From positions 65,682,111 to 65,746,110 of the forward strand of contig CM053166.1 of assembly GCA_028571685.1 (NCBI GenBank): a stretch of 64,000 nucleotides of DNA. Reading direction: 5' to 3'. This DNA is from Heterohyrax brucei. Taxonomy: Eukaryota; Chordata; Mammalia; Hyracoidea; Procaviidae. The first letter of the stretch is position 1, and the number at the start of each line of letters is the position of its first letter. The position numbers and the translations under genes are program-made. Shown here in pieces: positions 45,139 through 54,877 of the stretch. The notes beneath the pieces were generated by a model, which worked only from the letters and a program-made list of their open reading frames with translations, searched no databases and was not told the origin of the DNA.

Positions 45139-47584
45139 CCATTCAGTCCATTTACATTCAGTGTAATTATTGATAGATATGGGCTTAGTGTTGTTATTTT
45201 GATGTATTTGGTTTTTGTTGATGTTTTCTATGTTGCTCTTAATGTTCTACTCTGTGTCATTCTTCTTTGTGGGTTGACTCTTCATCTCTTTCATTGTTGA
45301 TTTTGTGTTTGTTGAGACTCCTGTATCGTGCTTCTTGTTATGACATGTTGCATTGTTATTGTGCTTTGTGGCTATCCTTATGATCCACCTTAATATTCTA
45401 AGTTTAAACCCTATTTTAACTTCTACATAGCTTTTTAACTTCCTCTCCGTATGAAAGGAGTATGACTACTGTAGTGTATAACTCTTTTTAAAGTGATGGT
45501 GTCATAGTTTTCATGATACGATCACTCGTTCCTTTCTTTTAGTATTATAGCTTTGATTGAGTTTTGTGCCTTCCCTAACTAAGCAGGTTTCTGGATGTTG
45601 TGTCCCGCATTGCATAATGTGGGTTTGGTTTTTAGAAACAGTCTATCCAAGCCAAGTGCCCTCGAGTCAGATCCGCTTGTCTTTATCTGCAAATGTCTTA
45701 ATTTCATCTTCATATTTGAAAGATAGTTTTGCAGGATATATAATTCTTGGTTAGTAGTTTTTCTCCTTTAAGGCTTTGAATGTGTCATACCACTGCCTCC
45801 TTGCAAACATTGTTTCTGCCAAGAATTCAGATGATAGCCTATAGGGCTTCTCTGTAAATGTTAGCTTTGCTTTGAGTGTCACTGCCTTTAAGAGTTTCTG
45901 CTTATGTTTCATTTTATTAAGCTGAATTATAATATCTCTCAGTGTCTTTCTTTTGGGGTCTGGTTTTTGTCACATTTGATATACATCTTGGATATCTGTA
46001 TCCTCTTCTTTCATAATTTGAGGAAAGTTTTCTGTTAGCAACTGAACAACAATACTCTGTGTTTTCAGCTATCCCTCCCTGTGCAGGAATTCCAATTAAT
46101 CATAGATTATTCCTCTTAATAGTGTCCCTCATGTTTCTTAATGCTTCTTCATTTTTCTTATTTATTTTCTCTGATTTCTCCTCATAAGTGCTGGTGTCAG
46201 TTGCTCTATCCTCAACATCACTAAGTCTGGCTTCCAATTCTTGAATCTGCTCTTTTGGCTTTGAATTGAATTGTCTAATCCTGTAATTTTGTTACTGATC
46301 TGCTGGGTTTCAGAACACTGATGTTCCATCAGTTTGAATAGCTTGCTTAGCTTTTCATTTTGCTCTGCTACATTTTGTTTAATCTCTAGGAGCGGTCTAT
46401 ATATAATTCTTTTGTACTGGACTTCTGATAGTTTCAGAAAGGCTTCTTGACCTGGGAAGTTTTTGATTCTTTATTTTGAGAATTTTCTGCAGCTATGGCA
46501 GGCTGTTTCCTTAAATGCTTAATGATGGTCTATTGCCTTTAGACCATTTAGAAGCTGTTCAGTTTCTCTGGTGTTGCCTCAACAGGAGCTTAGGCATAGT
46601 TCTGAGAAGGGATTTGACTACCAGAAAACTCTGTGTGCTCTAGCGACTGGCCCCAGTTAACTGTCTGGGGTGGCAGGCTCCACCTCCTGGCTTGCAACGA
46701 CTCCAGCCTGCTCATGGTGTCACAGAGGGCCAATCAACCAACCCTATTATGTAGGTCAATAAGGGCTGGAAGAGATGCCATTGGGTTGCACAGCAGTTAT
46801 TTCTACAGGCAGTCTTGTTTTAAAAATTTAAAAGCTATCTGACAGTTTCCAAGATCAGTCAGGCTGTCAGTTGTAGCAGGCCACACCTTCCAGCTAACAA
46901 CAAAGGCACCTCTTTGGCTGTCCCCAGATGCTATGATGTAGTTCATAGTAGAGAGGGGCTACTGCCCTGCTGTCATCCTCAGCTGGGCCCAACCAGCAGG
47001 GCAACACTGTGCTACACACAGCCCCTCTGCTGGAAAAATTGTCCTCGAACTGGAGCTGCCTCTCACCCTGGGAATTACCTCTGCTGATCCCTCTGGTTGG
47101 GTAACTCCACCTCCCAGCTGAGCAAGGTGGCGTCCCAGTCAAGCTGCCCGTCCCACCATGAAAGAACAGAATCGAGGGCAGAACTCAAAAAAGAGGATGG
47201 AGGGGCCGCCACCGGGCTCTCTAAACGTGGCTATCCCGCACACTGTCTCTCATCTGCACCACCCACACACTATTCACTTCACCACCGTAGCTCAGCATAT
47301 CTGCCGGCTCATGTCCATCCCTAGCCTACTGGCCAACAACAACAACAACAAAAAATTAAAAGCCAGTACCTTCGGTCTGCCCAAGTGGCAAGTCAGCAGG
47401 AGCAGGGCTCAGCAAGAGAGAGTAAGTTTCCCACTTAGTCACATGTAGTCCAATCTGACAACTTTATGCTGTGTCCTAGGTCTCACTGGGTGTCCAGAAT
47501 GCTCCATTCAATTATCAATCCAGGCTTTGGTTTTCAGAGAGAATTAAGGAGACGTCTGTTTAGCTGCCATCTTGACTCTGCCCC
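45139..47584 (-). mobile_element. L1 5' half, lacking its 3' half
   Basis: Minus-strand L1 with an intact 5' end (GGGGCAGAGTCAAGATGGCA at 47584-47565, with the YY1-like CAAGATGGC), a GC-rich 5'UTR (about 46530-47584), a degenerate ORF1 (about 45560-46530) and the first bases of ORF2 (45139-45200, aligning with 42625). Unlike normal 5' truncation, this copy has lost its 3' part together with some ERVL pol. ERVL resumes at 47585. A SINE-tail insert lies at 45647-45675. Confidence 0.9.
45647..45675 (-). mobile_element. SINE-tail insertion in L1 ORF1 region
   Basis: CCAAGCCAAGTGCCCTCGAG then TCAGATCCG interrupts L1 text that is continuous at 43165-43205 of the full-length copy. The flanks GTCTAT and GTCTTT are only a near match. 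Confidence 0.75.
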
Positions 47585-49186
47585 TACTCTCCTTTTGAAA
47601 AACAGCTTTTGACTTGTTACTTGGCCTTAGTAAAGACTAAATGCTTAACTACAGGACACCAAGTCACCATGCATCCTGAGATGCCTATCACAAACTGAGT
47701 GTTGTCTGACCCATAAAGTCATAAAGCTGGATGAGCATAGCAGCAATACATTATTAAATGGAAGTGGTATATATGAGATTGGGCCCATGCAGGACCTGAA
47801 GGCACAAGAAAGTTGCACGAGGACGTGGCTGAAATGTCCATGTAACATTACCTTCCATCTCCTAGTTTGCACCTGTGGTGTCATGGGGATTTCCTTATGA
47901 CCAGCTGACTGACAAAGAGAAAACTCATGCCCAGTTTACTGATGATTTTGCTCTATATGCTGACACCACTCAGAAGTCGACAGCAGCAGCATTACAGCTC
48001 CTATCTGCTACCTCCCTGAAGGACGGTGGTGAAGGTAAATCCAACCAATGGTCAGAACTTCAAGCAGTGCATTTGATTGTTTATTTTGCTTGGAAGGAGG
48101 AATGGCCAGATCTGCAGCAGTATACTAACTCATGGGCTGTGGCCAATGGCTTGAGCTGATGGTCAAGGACTTGGAAGAAACATGATTGGCAGACTGGAGA
48201 CAAGCATTTATGAGGAAGAGGTGTGTGGCTAGACCTCTCTGAATGGACCAAATAAGTGAAGATATTTATGTCTCATGTGAACATTCACCAAAGGGTGACC
48301 TCAGCCGAGGAGGAGTTTAACAATCAAGTGGATAAGATGACATGTTCTATAGGAACCAGTCATCCTCTTTCCCCAGCTATCCTGTCATTGTTCAATGAGC
48401 TAGTGAGCAAAGTGGCTGTGGTGGCAGGAATGGGGGATATACATGGGCCAGCAATGTGGACTCCCACTCACAAAGGCTGCCTTGGCTATAGCCACTGATG
48501 AGTGCCCAATTTGCCAGCAGCAGAGATTAATACTGAGTTCTCCATACAGCACTATTCCTTGAGGTGACCAGCTGGTGACCTGGTGGCAGGTTGATTAATT
48601 GGACTGCTTCCATCATGGAAACGGAAACATTTTTTCTTTACAGAAATAGATGCTACTCTGGATATAGATTTGCCTTCCCGGCATGCCATGCTTCCCCCAA
48701 AACTACCACCTGTGGTTATAGAATGCCTTATCCACTGTTATGGTGTCCCACACAGCATTGCCTCTGATCAAGGGGCTCACTTCACAGAAAATGAAGTATG
48801 GCAGCAGGCACATGCTCATGGAATTCACAGGTCTTACCATATTCCTCATCATCCTGAAGCAGCTGGCTTGATAGAATGATGGGATGGCCTCTTAAAGACA
48901 CAATTATGCCACCAGTTAGGAGGCAATACCTTGCAAGTTTGGGGAAATATTCTCCAGGAGGCTGTATGTGCTCTAAACCAGCGTCCAATATATGGTGCTG
49001 TTTCTCTCATAGCCAAGATTAATGGGTCAAGGATCAAGGGGTGGAAATGGGAGTGGCACCACTCACTGTTATATCTAGTGATCCACTTGCAAGACTTTTG
49101 CTTCCTGTCCCCACCACCTTATGCTCTGCAAGTCTAAATGTTTTAGTTCCAAAGGGAGAAATGTTGCCATCAGGAGACACATCAAT
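47585..49186 (+). pseudogene. ERVL pol: RNase H and integrase remnant
   Basis: Resumes pol after the L1s. RNase H relics: QFTDDFALYADTTQ near 47933 (first catalytic Asp) and WSELQAVHLIV near 48048. Integrase relics: a CPICQQQ zinc-type pair near 48506, a WWQVD-like start of the catalytic core near 48575, ASDQGAHFTEN near 48760 and HHPEAAGLIE near 48850, which keeps the D/D/E layout. Stops are frequent. It ends at the betaretrovirus-like insertion. Confidence 0.82.
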
Positions 49187-49192
49187 GATTCC
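49187..49192. repeat. Provirus target duplication, left copy
   Basis: GATTCC, repeated at 56402-56407. A 6-bp duplication is typical of betaretroviral integration. Confidence 0.93.
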
Positions 49193-49475
49193 TGTGGCGA
49201 GCCGGCCCCACACCCCCCGAGCGGCCGCACCCAAAGATGGTGCCTTGGCTTGTAGCCACACCCAGACCCAGAGACCTTAGAGCAGTAAACATCTTGCCTG
49301 CGCATGCCTGGGACACGCCCTAGCCCGTACGTGGGCCAGTAGTGATTGGCTGATTCATTCCGTATATAAGTGGAACTACTGGAAATAAACGCTCTCTCTG
49401 CTTGAAGACCAGAGGACGTGGTGTTGGTCTGTTGCTGTCACTCCACCGCGGGTCGGTATCGGGGGGATAGCGACA
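49193..49475 (+). repeat. Betaretroviral 5' LTR
   Basis: 283 bp, TGTGGCG...GCGACA. U3 has an inverted CCAAT (ATTGG at 49344-49348) and TATATAAG (49363-49370); AATAAA is at 49384-49389, just downstream of the TATA box. Transcription should start about 25-30 bp after the TATA box, so R is short. Differences from the 3' LTR: G/A at 49362, T/C at 49424, and A/G at 49445. Confidence 0.96.
49363..49370 (+). promoter_or_regulatory. LTR TATA box
   Basis: TATATAAG in U3 with the inverted CCAAT 15 bp upstream; both are retained in the 3' LTR (TATA at 56289-56296). Promoter function is inferred. Confidence 0.85.
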
Positions 49476-49477
49476 TC

Positions 49478-49495
49478 TGGTGGCCCGTACAGGGA
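49478..49495 (+). promoter_or_regulatory. Primer binding site, Lys-tRNA-like
   Basis: TGGTGGCCCGTACAGGGA, 2 nt after the LTR. It resembles the complement of the 3' end of tRNA-Lys(UUU), used by several betaretroviruses, with an extra base after TGG and one A/T change. The primer tRNA is inferred. Confidence 0.7.
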
Positions 49496-49541
49496 GCCCC
49501 AACGGGACCCCAACCCTCCTCTGGCCCGATCTACAGCGCTG

Positions 49542-49547
49542 GTAAGA
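49542..49547 (+). promoter_or_regulatory. Candidate major splice donor
   Basis: GCGCTG/GTAAGA fits the 5' splice-site consensus and lies upstream of gag, where the donor for env mRNA is expected. Confidence 0.6.
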
Positions 49548-49548
49548 A

Positions 49549-49656
49549 CCCCCGGGAGGGGCGATTTCAAAGACCCCTGGGAGGGGCAATCCTATGAAAC
49601 CCTAAGAAGGGCAATTGGAAAGATCCCTGGGAGGGACAATCAGCCCCAAGGAGGGG
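49549..49656 (+). repeat. Five tandem CCCC/GGGG mini-hairpins in leader
   Basis: Five degenerate units about 25 bp apart, starting near 49549, 49574, 49600, 49624 and 49643. Each has a C-run, a short G/A loop and a G-run (for example CCCCTGGGAGGGG), and the first four are followed by GCAAT-like text. Each can fold as a small stem-loop. They sit between splice donor and gag, where packaging signals lie in retroviruses; that role is a guess. Confidence 0.75.
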
Positions 49657-49722
49657 TAGTCTAGACTAAACGCCTAAAAGGCTTCGGGGACGCCCGGAGC
49701 CGTTAGGCACTGCACCAAGAAA

Positions 49723-51447
49723 ATAGGGAACCAGCCCTCTGCTGAACATCTACTAACTGCCTGTAAAAGCCTGCTTAGACAGAAGGGTATTGGATTAAAG
49801 CAACAGACGATTGAGCGCTTCCTCTCCACAGTGGAAGAGGTGGCTCCCTGGTTCTTAGCTTCGGGCCATCTTACTGTTGCAGCCTGGAACAATTTAGGGG
49901 CAGATCTAACTAGAGTAGATACACAAGGCAACCTGCCCCCAGGAGTAATGAGTATTTGGATTCTGATTTTAACTTGTCTAGAGGATGAGTCAGGAGTATT
50001 TCAAAGGGTGTTACAGACAGGGCAATCCGCATTAGAGCGAATTCAAGAAGAGCGCTCTCAGCAGGGCAGCGCCTGTGGCGAGGAAGAGCCAAAGGAAAGT
50101 GAGCCTGAAAGTGAGTCAGAGGCAGAAGAGGAAGTGGAAAAGGTTGTGCGCCATTTTGGGCGTCTCCGCCCCATTTCCGCATGGCCCTCAGCGCCTGAGC
50201 CGCCTAAAAAGCCGCCGGACGCAGGTGGGGGTAACCCCCCACCCTATAATCCTTATGCCCGGTGCGAGGCGCGGCCTGATACAAGGCCCAAAGCGTCAGC
50301 TAGAAGTTTTTGCCCCGAGGTCTGGAGAGAGGTACCCCATGCTATGGGTGCTTTTCCTGTTTTTCAAACTCAGCAAGGGCAACGGTATCATGAAGTCTTA
50401 GACTGGAAAACAGTAAAAGGGGTGGCTGAGGCAGTAAGAACGTATGGCTTTGCCGCCTCTTTTGTGGTGGCTTCCTTAGAAAACCTACACAGGTATGCCA
50501 TGACTCCGAATGACTGGCAAAATCTCGCTCGTGCCTGCCTAACTTCTGGGCAGTACCTAGATTGGAAATCCCTGGTGATGGAGTTTGCTACCGAGCAGGC
50601 AGCACGCAATGCCCATAATGGCCAGCACACATGGGACGTTGATATGCTGATGGGTCAAGGGCCTTATGCCAATCAACAAATAAACTATCCCCCTCAGGTG
50701 TATGACCAGATTAACCTAATATGTACCAGGGCGTGGAAGTGCCTCCCAAATCACGGAGAGTCGGCAGGAAACCTCACAAAAATCATTCAGGGCCAAAACG
50801 AGCCTTTTTCTGAGTTTGTGGCTCGTATGTGTGATACTGCCACAAAGATCTTTGGAGATGCAGACACAGCTATGCCCCTCATTAAACAGCTAGTCTTTGA
50901 ACAGTGTACTAAAGACTGCCGAGCTGCCATCACCCCTCATAAGCAGAAAAGCCTAGAGATATGGATGAAAGTGTGCAGAGAAATCGGAGGGGGGCTCACC
51001 AATGCAGGGCTAGCAGCCGCCGTAGTGGCTGTAGTCCAACAGACGCAGGGCCCTTCAAATAACCCCAGACGCCCAGAGCAAAAGGGCACATCTAGCGCTG
51101 GTCAGCCAGCTTGTTTCCAGTGCGGGCGCCCTGGGCATTTTAAGCGAGACTGTCCCTCCTTTCAAAGCAATACACCCGCAGAAAACAATCCCCAGGGGCC
51201 GGGGTGCTGTCCTCGATGCAAGAAGGGCAATCATTGGGCATCTGAGTGCTATTCAAAACAAGCGATGGACGGAATGCCTTTAGGCCCCAATCTCACTGGC
51301 ACTAGGCCAAAAAACATCCAGCGGGGCCCCCGCCGCCAGGGCCCTCGAATATATGGGGCACTCCAAACTCCGGCAACCAGTGCACCTCCTCAGCTAGTGC
51401 AGTGGCCGTCCCTGCTCCCTCTGGGGCAGGGTGTGCCACTGCCGTAG
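49723..51447 (+). CDS. gag: Gag polyprotein, start codon lost
   Basis: Gag builds the particle: matrix, capsid and nucleocapsid. The frame is open from 49678 to the TAG at 51445-51447. The expected initiator at 49723-49725 reads ATA and is followed by a Gly codon, as a myristoylated Gag would have; the first in-frame alternative (GTG at 49831) would drop about 36 residues. Seen in order: helical matrix, a Glu-rich acidic linker, late motif PPPY (50236-50247), capsid with the major homology region IIQGQNEPFSEFVARM, and two CCHC zinc knuckles (51112-51153 and 51208-51249). From the ATA position it spans 574 codons, a normal betaretroviral size. Its end overlaps pro. Confidence 0.94.
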   Translation: MGNQPSAEHLLTACKSLLRQKGIGLKQQTIERFLSTVEEVAPWFLASGHLTVAAWNNLGADLTRVDTQGNLPPGVMSIWILILTCLEDESGVFQRVLQTGQSALERIQEERSQQGSACGEEEPKESEPESESEAEEEVEKVVRHFGRLRPISAWPSAPEPPKKPPDAGGGNPPPYNPYARCEARPDTRPKASARSFCPEVWREVPHAMGAFPVFQTQQGQRYHEVLDWKTVKGVAEAVRTYGFAASFVVASLENLHRYAMTPNDWQNLARACLTSGQYLDWKSLVMEFATEQAARNAHNGQHTWDVDMLMGQGPYANQQINYPPQVYDQINLICTRAWKCLPNHGESAGNLTKIIQGQNEPFSEFVARMCDTATKIFGDADTAMPLIKQLVFEQCTKDCRAAITPHKQKSLEIWMKVCREIGGGLTNAGLAAAVVAVVQQTQGPSNNPRRPEQKGTSSAGQPACFQCGRPGHFKRDCPSFQSNTPAENNPQGPGCCPRCKKGNHWASECYSKQAMDGMPLGPNLTGTRPKNIQRGPRRQGPRIYGALQTPATSAPPQLVQWPSLLPLGQGVPLP

Positions 51448-52307
51448 CCACCATCCGAAGGGCAACTGCTGGCAGCGCCGGACTGGACCTCCGTGCTGCC
51501 ACCCAACTTGTACTAACCCCACAGATGGGAGTCCAGCCTATCGACTCTGACATGTCGGGACCCCTTGAGGCGGGTACGGTGGGGCTGGTTATTGGTCGCG
51601 GCTCGGCCACCTTAAAGGGTATTATAGTCCATCCCAGGGTAATTGACCCTGACTATACTGGCATTATAAAAATCATGATATCTTCCCCGAAAGGAATTTT
51701 AGCCGTTTCCCCGGGAGACAAGATTGCTCAGTTGCTTGTCCTCCGCAGCGACCATGATCAATTCCCAGCAGAGAACAGAATTAGGGGCAACCAGGATCTC
51801 GGGTCCACTGGGCCATCATGTACTATGCTAGCCCTTGACCTTGACCGTCGACCTATGTACACCCTAAAGGTAAATGGCAGAAAATTCATAGGGTTGCTTG
51901 ATACCGGAGCAGACCGTAGTGTAATTAGTGAAAGGGACTGGCCAGCTAAATGGCCTGTACAAATATCCCAGCAAGTGCTTAGAGGGATGGGCTATGCAGA
52001 GACCCCAAAAATGAGTTCGGCTGAGCTTCATTGGCTAGATGAGGAAGGACACGCAGGACAGTTTCAGCCATATGTCCTAAACACTCCTGTCACGTTGTGG
52101 GGACGAGACGTGCTTACAGAGCTTAACCTATATCTCACAAACGAACAACTTTATAGCCCTCAGTCCAAAGCTATTATGGCTGATATGGGGTATATCCCCA
52201 GCTTTGGGCTAGGCAAGCATGCTCAGGGCCGAACCAGCCCTGTACCAACTTCCCCACACTCCAAAAGAGAAGGATTGGGTTTTTCACAGGGGCCACTGAG
52301 GCAATAA
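51306..52307 (+). CDS. pro: Pro: dUTPase, aspartic protease, G-patch
   Basis: Expressed as a Gag fusion by -1 frameshift at 51309; it has no start of its own. First comes a dUTPase, which removes dUTP: AGSAGLDLRA, the GRGSATLKGI motif, VIDPDYTG with the catalytic Asp, GDKIAQLLVL, and a final RGNQDLGSTG loop motif. Then a retroviral aspartic protease with DTGA at 51900-51911, a GMGYAE flap-side region and WGRDVL. It ends with a G-patch (MADMGYIPSFGLGKHAQG), common in betaretroviral proteases and thought to bind RNA or RT. The frame is uninterrupted to TAA at 52305-52307. The motif-2 GRSS-type sequence reads GRGS. Confidence 0.94.
   Translation, partial: AKKHPAGPPPPGPSNIWGTPNSGNQCTSSASAVAVPAPSGAGCATAVATIRRATAGSAGLDLRAATQLVLTPQMGVQPIDSDMSGPLEAGTVGLVIGRGSATLKGIIVHPRVIDPDYTGIIKIMISSPKGILAVSPGDKIAQLLVLRSDHDQFPAENRIRGNQDLGSTGPSCTMLALDLDRRPMYTLKVNGRKFIGLLDTGADRSVISERDWPAKWPVQISQQVLRGMGYAETPKMSSAELHWLDEEGHAGQFQPYVLNTPVTLWGRDVLTELNLYLTNEQLYSPQSKAIMADMGYIPSFGLGKHAQGRTSPVPTSPHSKREGLGFSQGPLRQ
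51309..51315 (+). promoter_or_regulatory. gag-pro -1 frameshift site
   Basis: AAAAAAC in the correct phase (zero-frame CCA AAA AAC). It is followed after about 6 nt by the GC-rich GCGGGGCCCCCGCCGCC and GGGCCC, which can form a stem or pseudoknot. The pro frame opens just upstream (stop at 51303-51305). It allows production of Gag-Pro. Confidence 0.9.
52277..52283 (+). promoter_or_regulatory. pro-pol -1 frameshift site
   Basis: GGGTTTT in phase with pro (TTG GGT TTT), a valid X-XXY-YYZ heptamer, 22 nt before the pro stop codon. The -1 frame leads straight into RT. Confidence 0.85.
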
Positions 52308-54877
52308 AAATCAAATGGAAATCAGAGCAGCCTGTCTGGGTACCTCAGTGGCCCCTTCCAACACAAAAATTACATGCTGCCATGGAACTCATTGCAGAAC
52401 AGCTAGCTTTGGGGCATCTAAAAAGGTCTAACTCGCCTTGGAATACTCCTATATTTGTTATACGGAAGAAATCGGGACAGTGGAGACTGTTGCATGACCT
52501 CAGAGAAATTAATGCTACTATGGAGGTTATGGGGCCTGTGCAGAGAGGCTTACCAGTACTCTCTGCTTTGCCACAGAACTGGCCCATTATAGTAATAGAC
52601 CTCAAAAATTGTTTTTTCTCCATCCCACTGCACCCCGAAGATACCCCTCGATTCGCCTTCACCTTGCCGTCTATCAACCATACTGCCCCTGACAGGCGCT
52701 ATGAGTGGGTAGTCCTTCCACAAGGCATGGCTAACAGCCCAACCGTGTGCCAAATCTTTGTAGATAAAGCCATTGCCCCCGTCAGAGATGCTCATCCCTC
52801 CGTACACTGTATCCATTATATGGATGACATTCTCTTAGCAGCACCTACTCACGCTGAAGTTCAAAAGGCTTTTTCCACACTGGCAACCCACCTAAAAGCC
52901 CATGGGCTGCATATCACACCTGAAAAGGTGCAGATGGGGAATGCCCTTGAGTATTTGGGTTCACACATATCTCCAGAACAAATTAGCCACAGAAAATTAC
53001 CCTAAGAAGAGATGGACTGAAAACTCTAAATGACTTCCAAAAACTGTTAGGAGACATACAATGGATATGCCCCTAATCTGGGCCTGCCCAACCACATCCT
53101 ACGACCCCTTTATGATATCCTACAAGGTGATCCACAGTTAACATCTCCCAGACACCTTACAACTGAAGGCGCTCAGGCCTTAGAAAAGGTAGAGCAAGCA
53201 CTTGCAAATGCTGCCCTCCGGCGGCGCAACCCCAAAGCAGACATCCAGCTGTGTATCCTTCCTTCACTTACACAGCCCACAGGAACCCTATGGCAGGGTG
53301 GCCCCCTTTATTGGATCCACCCCCGAATTTCTGCGGGGAAAAGTATTTCTTGGTACCCTGCTGCCGTGGCACAATTAGCATCGATTGGCCTACAGCATAG
53401 TGTTCAAATCTTTGGGTCTTACCCCTCCAAACTAGTAGTACCATATACCAAAGACCAAATTCAAACACTTGGATCGGTCACCGATGATTGGGCAATCTTA
53501 CTGTTCACCTTCCAAGAACAAATAGACAACCACTACCCCGAAGACCCCCTTCTACAGTTTATAGAATTTCACCCAGTAGTTTTCCCAAAGTTTACATCCT
53601 GTAAGCCATTAGCTGAAGCCATGAATGTCTTCACTGATGGATCTCAATCAGGCATTGGCAGCATTCACATTCCTAACCGACAGCCTCAGCTGTATCTGTT
53701 CCCAGGCGCCTCTGCTCAGGTAGTAGAATTACAGGCTGTTCAACATGTCTTTCAAACGATTGACTCACCCTTTAATCTCATTTCTGACAGTGCTTATGTA
53801 GTTCAAGCTGTGCAGCGGCTTGAAGCTGCAGGACAAATTGACCAAAATTCTCCTGTCGGATTAATTTTTTCTAATATTCAGCAGTTAATCTGGAACAGAA
53901 AACACCCTTTTCATATCATGCATTTAAGAGCCCACTTAAACCTTCCAGGCCCTATTACCGAGGGCAATGCCATCGCAGACGCACTGATGCGCTGCACCCT
54001 CATTCTTACTGCAGCCGAACAAGCCCAGGCTTTTCACAAAACATTTCATGTTAATTCCAAAACACTCACCAGTAGATTTGGCATCTCCCGTGAGGTCGCA
54101 TGCGCCATTGTGCGACAGTGTCCTGCTTGCGCCCCCTATCACCCATCACCCTCCGTCGGGGTTAATCCACGTGGGTTACAGCCCATGCATATATGGCAGA
54201 TGGATGTCACACATTATGCAGAATTTGGCAAGACTCGATACATTCATGTGTCAGTAGATACAGCCTCTGGCCTAATTTGTGCCTCGGCGCTCGCTGGAGA
54301 GTCTACTAAAGATGTCGTCACCCATTGCCTAGCCGCATGGGCTGCCTGGGGAATCCCAAAACACCTAAAAACTGACAATGCACCCGCGTACACTTCCAAA
54401 ACTTTTCACCAGTTCTTACAACAAATGGGCACCACTTGCAGCCATGGCATCCCCTACAACCCCCAAGGCCAAGGCATCGTAGAGCGGGCCCATCTAACAC
54501 TCAAAACCATGTTAGACAAACAAAAGGAGGGAGCTGGCTACGGCCTCACACCCAGGGACCGCCTTTCACTTGCTCTTTTTACCCTTAATTTTTTATCGTT
54601 GGATGCCACAGGGCGCTCAGCTGCTGACAGGCATATGGGCCCCCATGGGGCGTCCCAAGCACAGGTCATGTGGAAAGATATACTCTCCGGAGCTTGGAAA
54701 GGCCCTGACCCAGTGCTGATATGGACCCGAGGGGCCGTATGTGTATTTCCACAGGATGCTCAGGACCCTGTCTGGATCCCTGAACGCTTAACCAGACCAG
54801 TTGCGAAGCAAGATGCCGAGAAGTCTTCTCCCTCTTCTGCTACTGCTGGGGGTGACCCTGGGGAAAGCAGTGACTGA
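52277..54877 (+). pseudogene. pol: Pol: RT, RNase H, integrase; two frameshifts
   Basis: Made by the second -1 shift. RT: WNTPIFVIRKKSGQWRLLHD, LPQGMANSP, and the intact catalytic YMDD at 52817-52828. One base is lost near 52993 and the reading frame returns near 53070 with an extra base, so about 26 codons are out of frame and contain stops. From 53075 the frame is open to TGA at 54875. RNase H keeps its acidic residues (FTDGS Asp 53636-53638; VELQAV; ISDSAYV; AIADALM). Integrase keeps the HHCC zinc module (54036-54131) and the D,D-35-E triad (Asp 54203, Asp 54374, Glu 54482). The end overlaps env by 65 nt. Confidence 0.94.

Noticed and set aside
49831..49833. GTG as the real gag start
   Set aside because: The frame is open for more than 100 nt upstream with matrix-like residues and an ATA-Gly codon pair where a start is expected.
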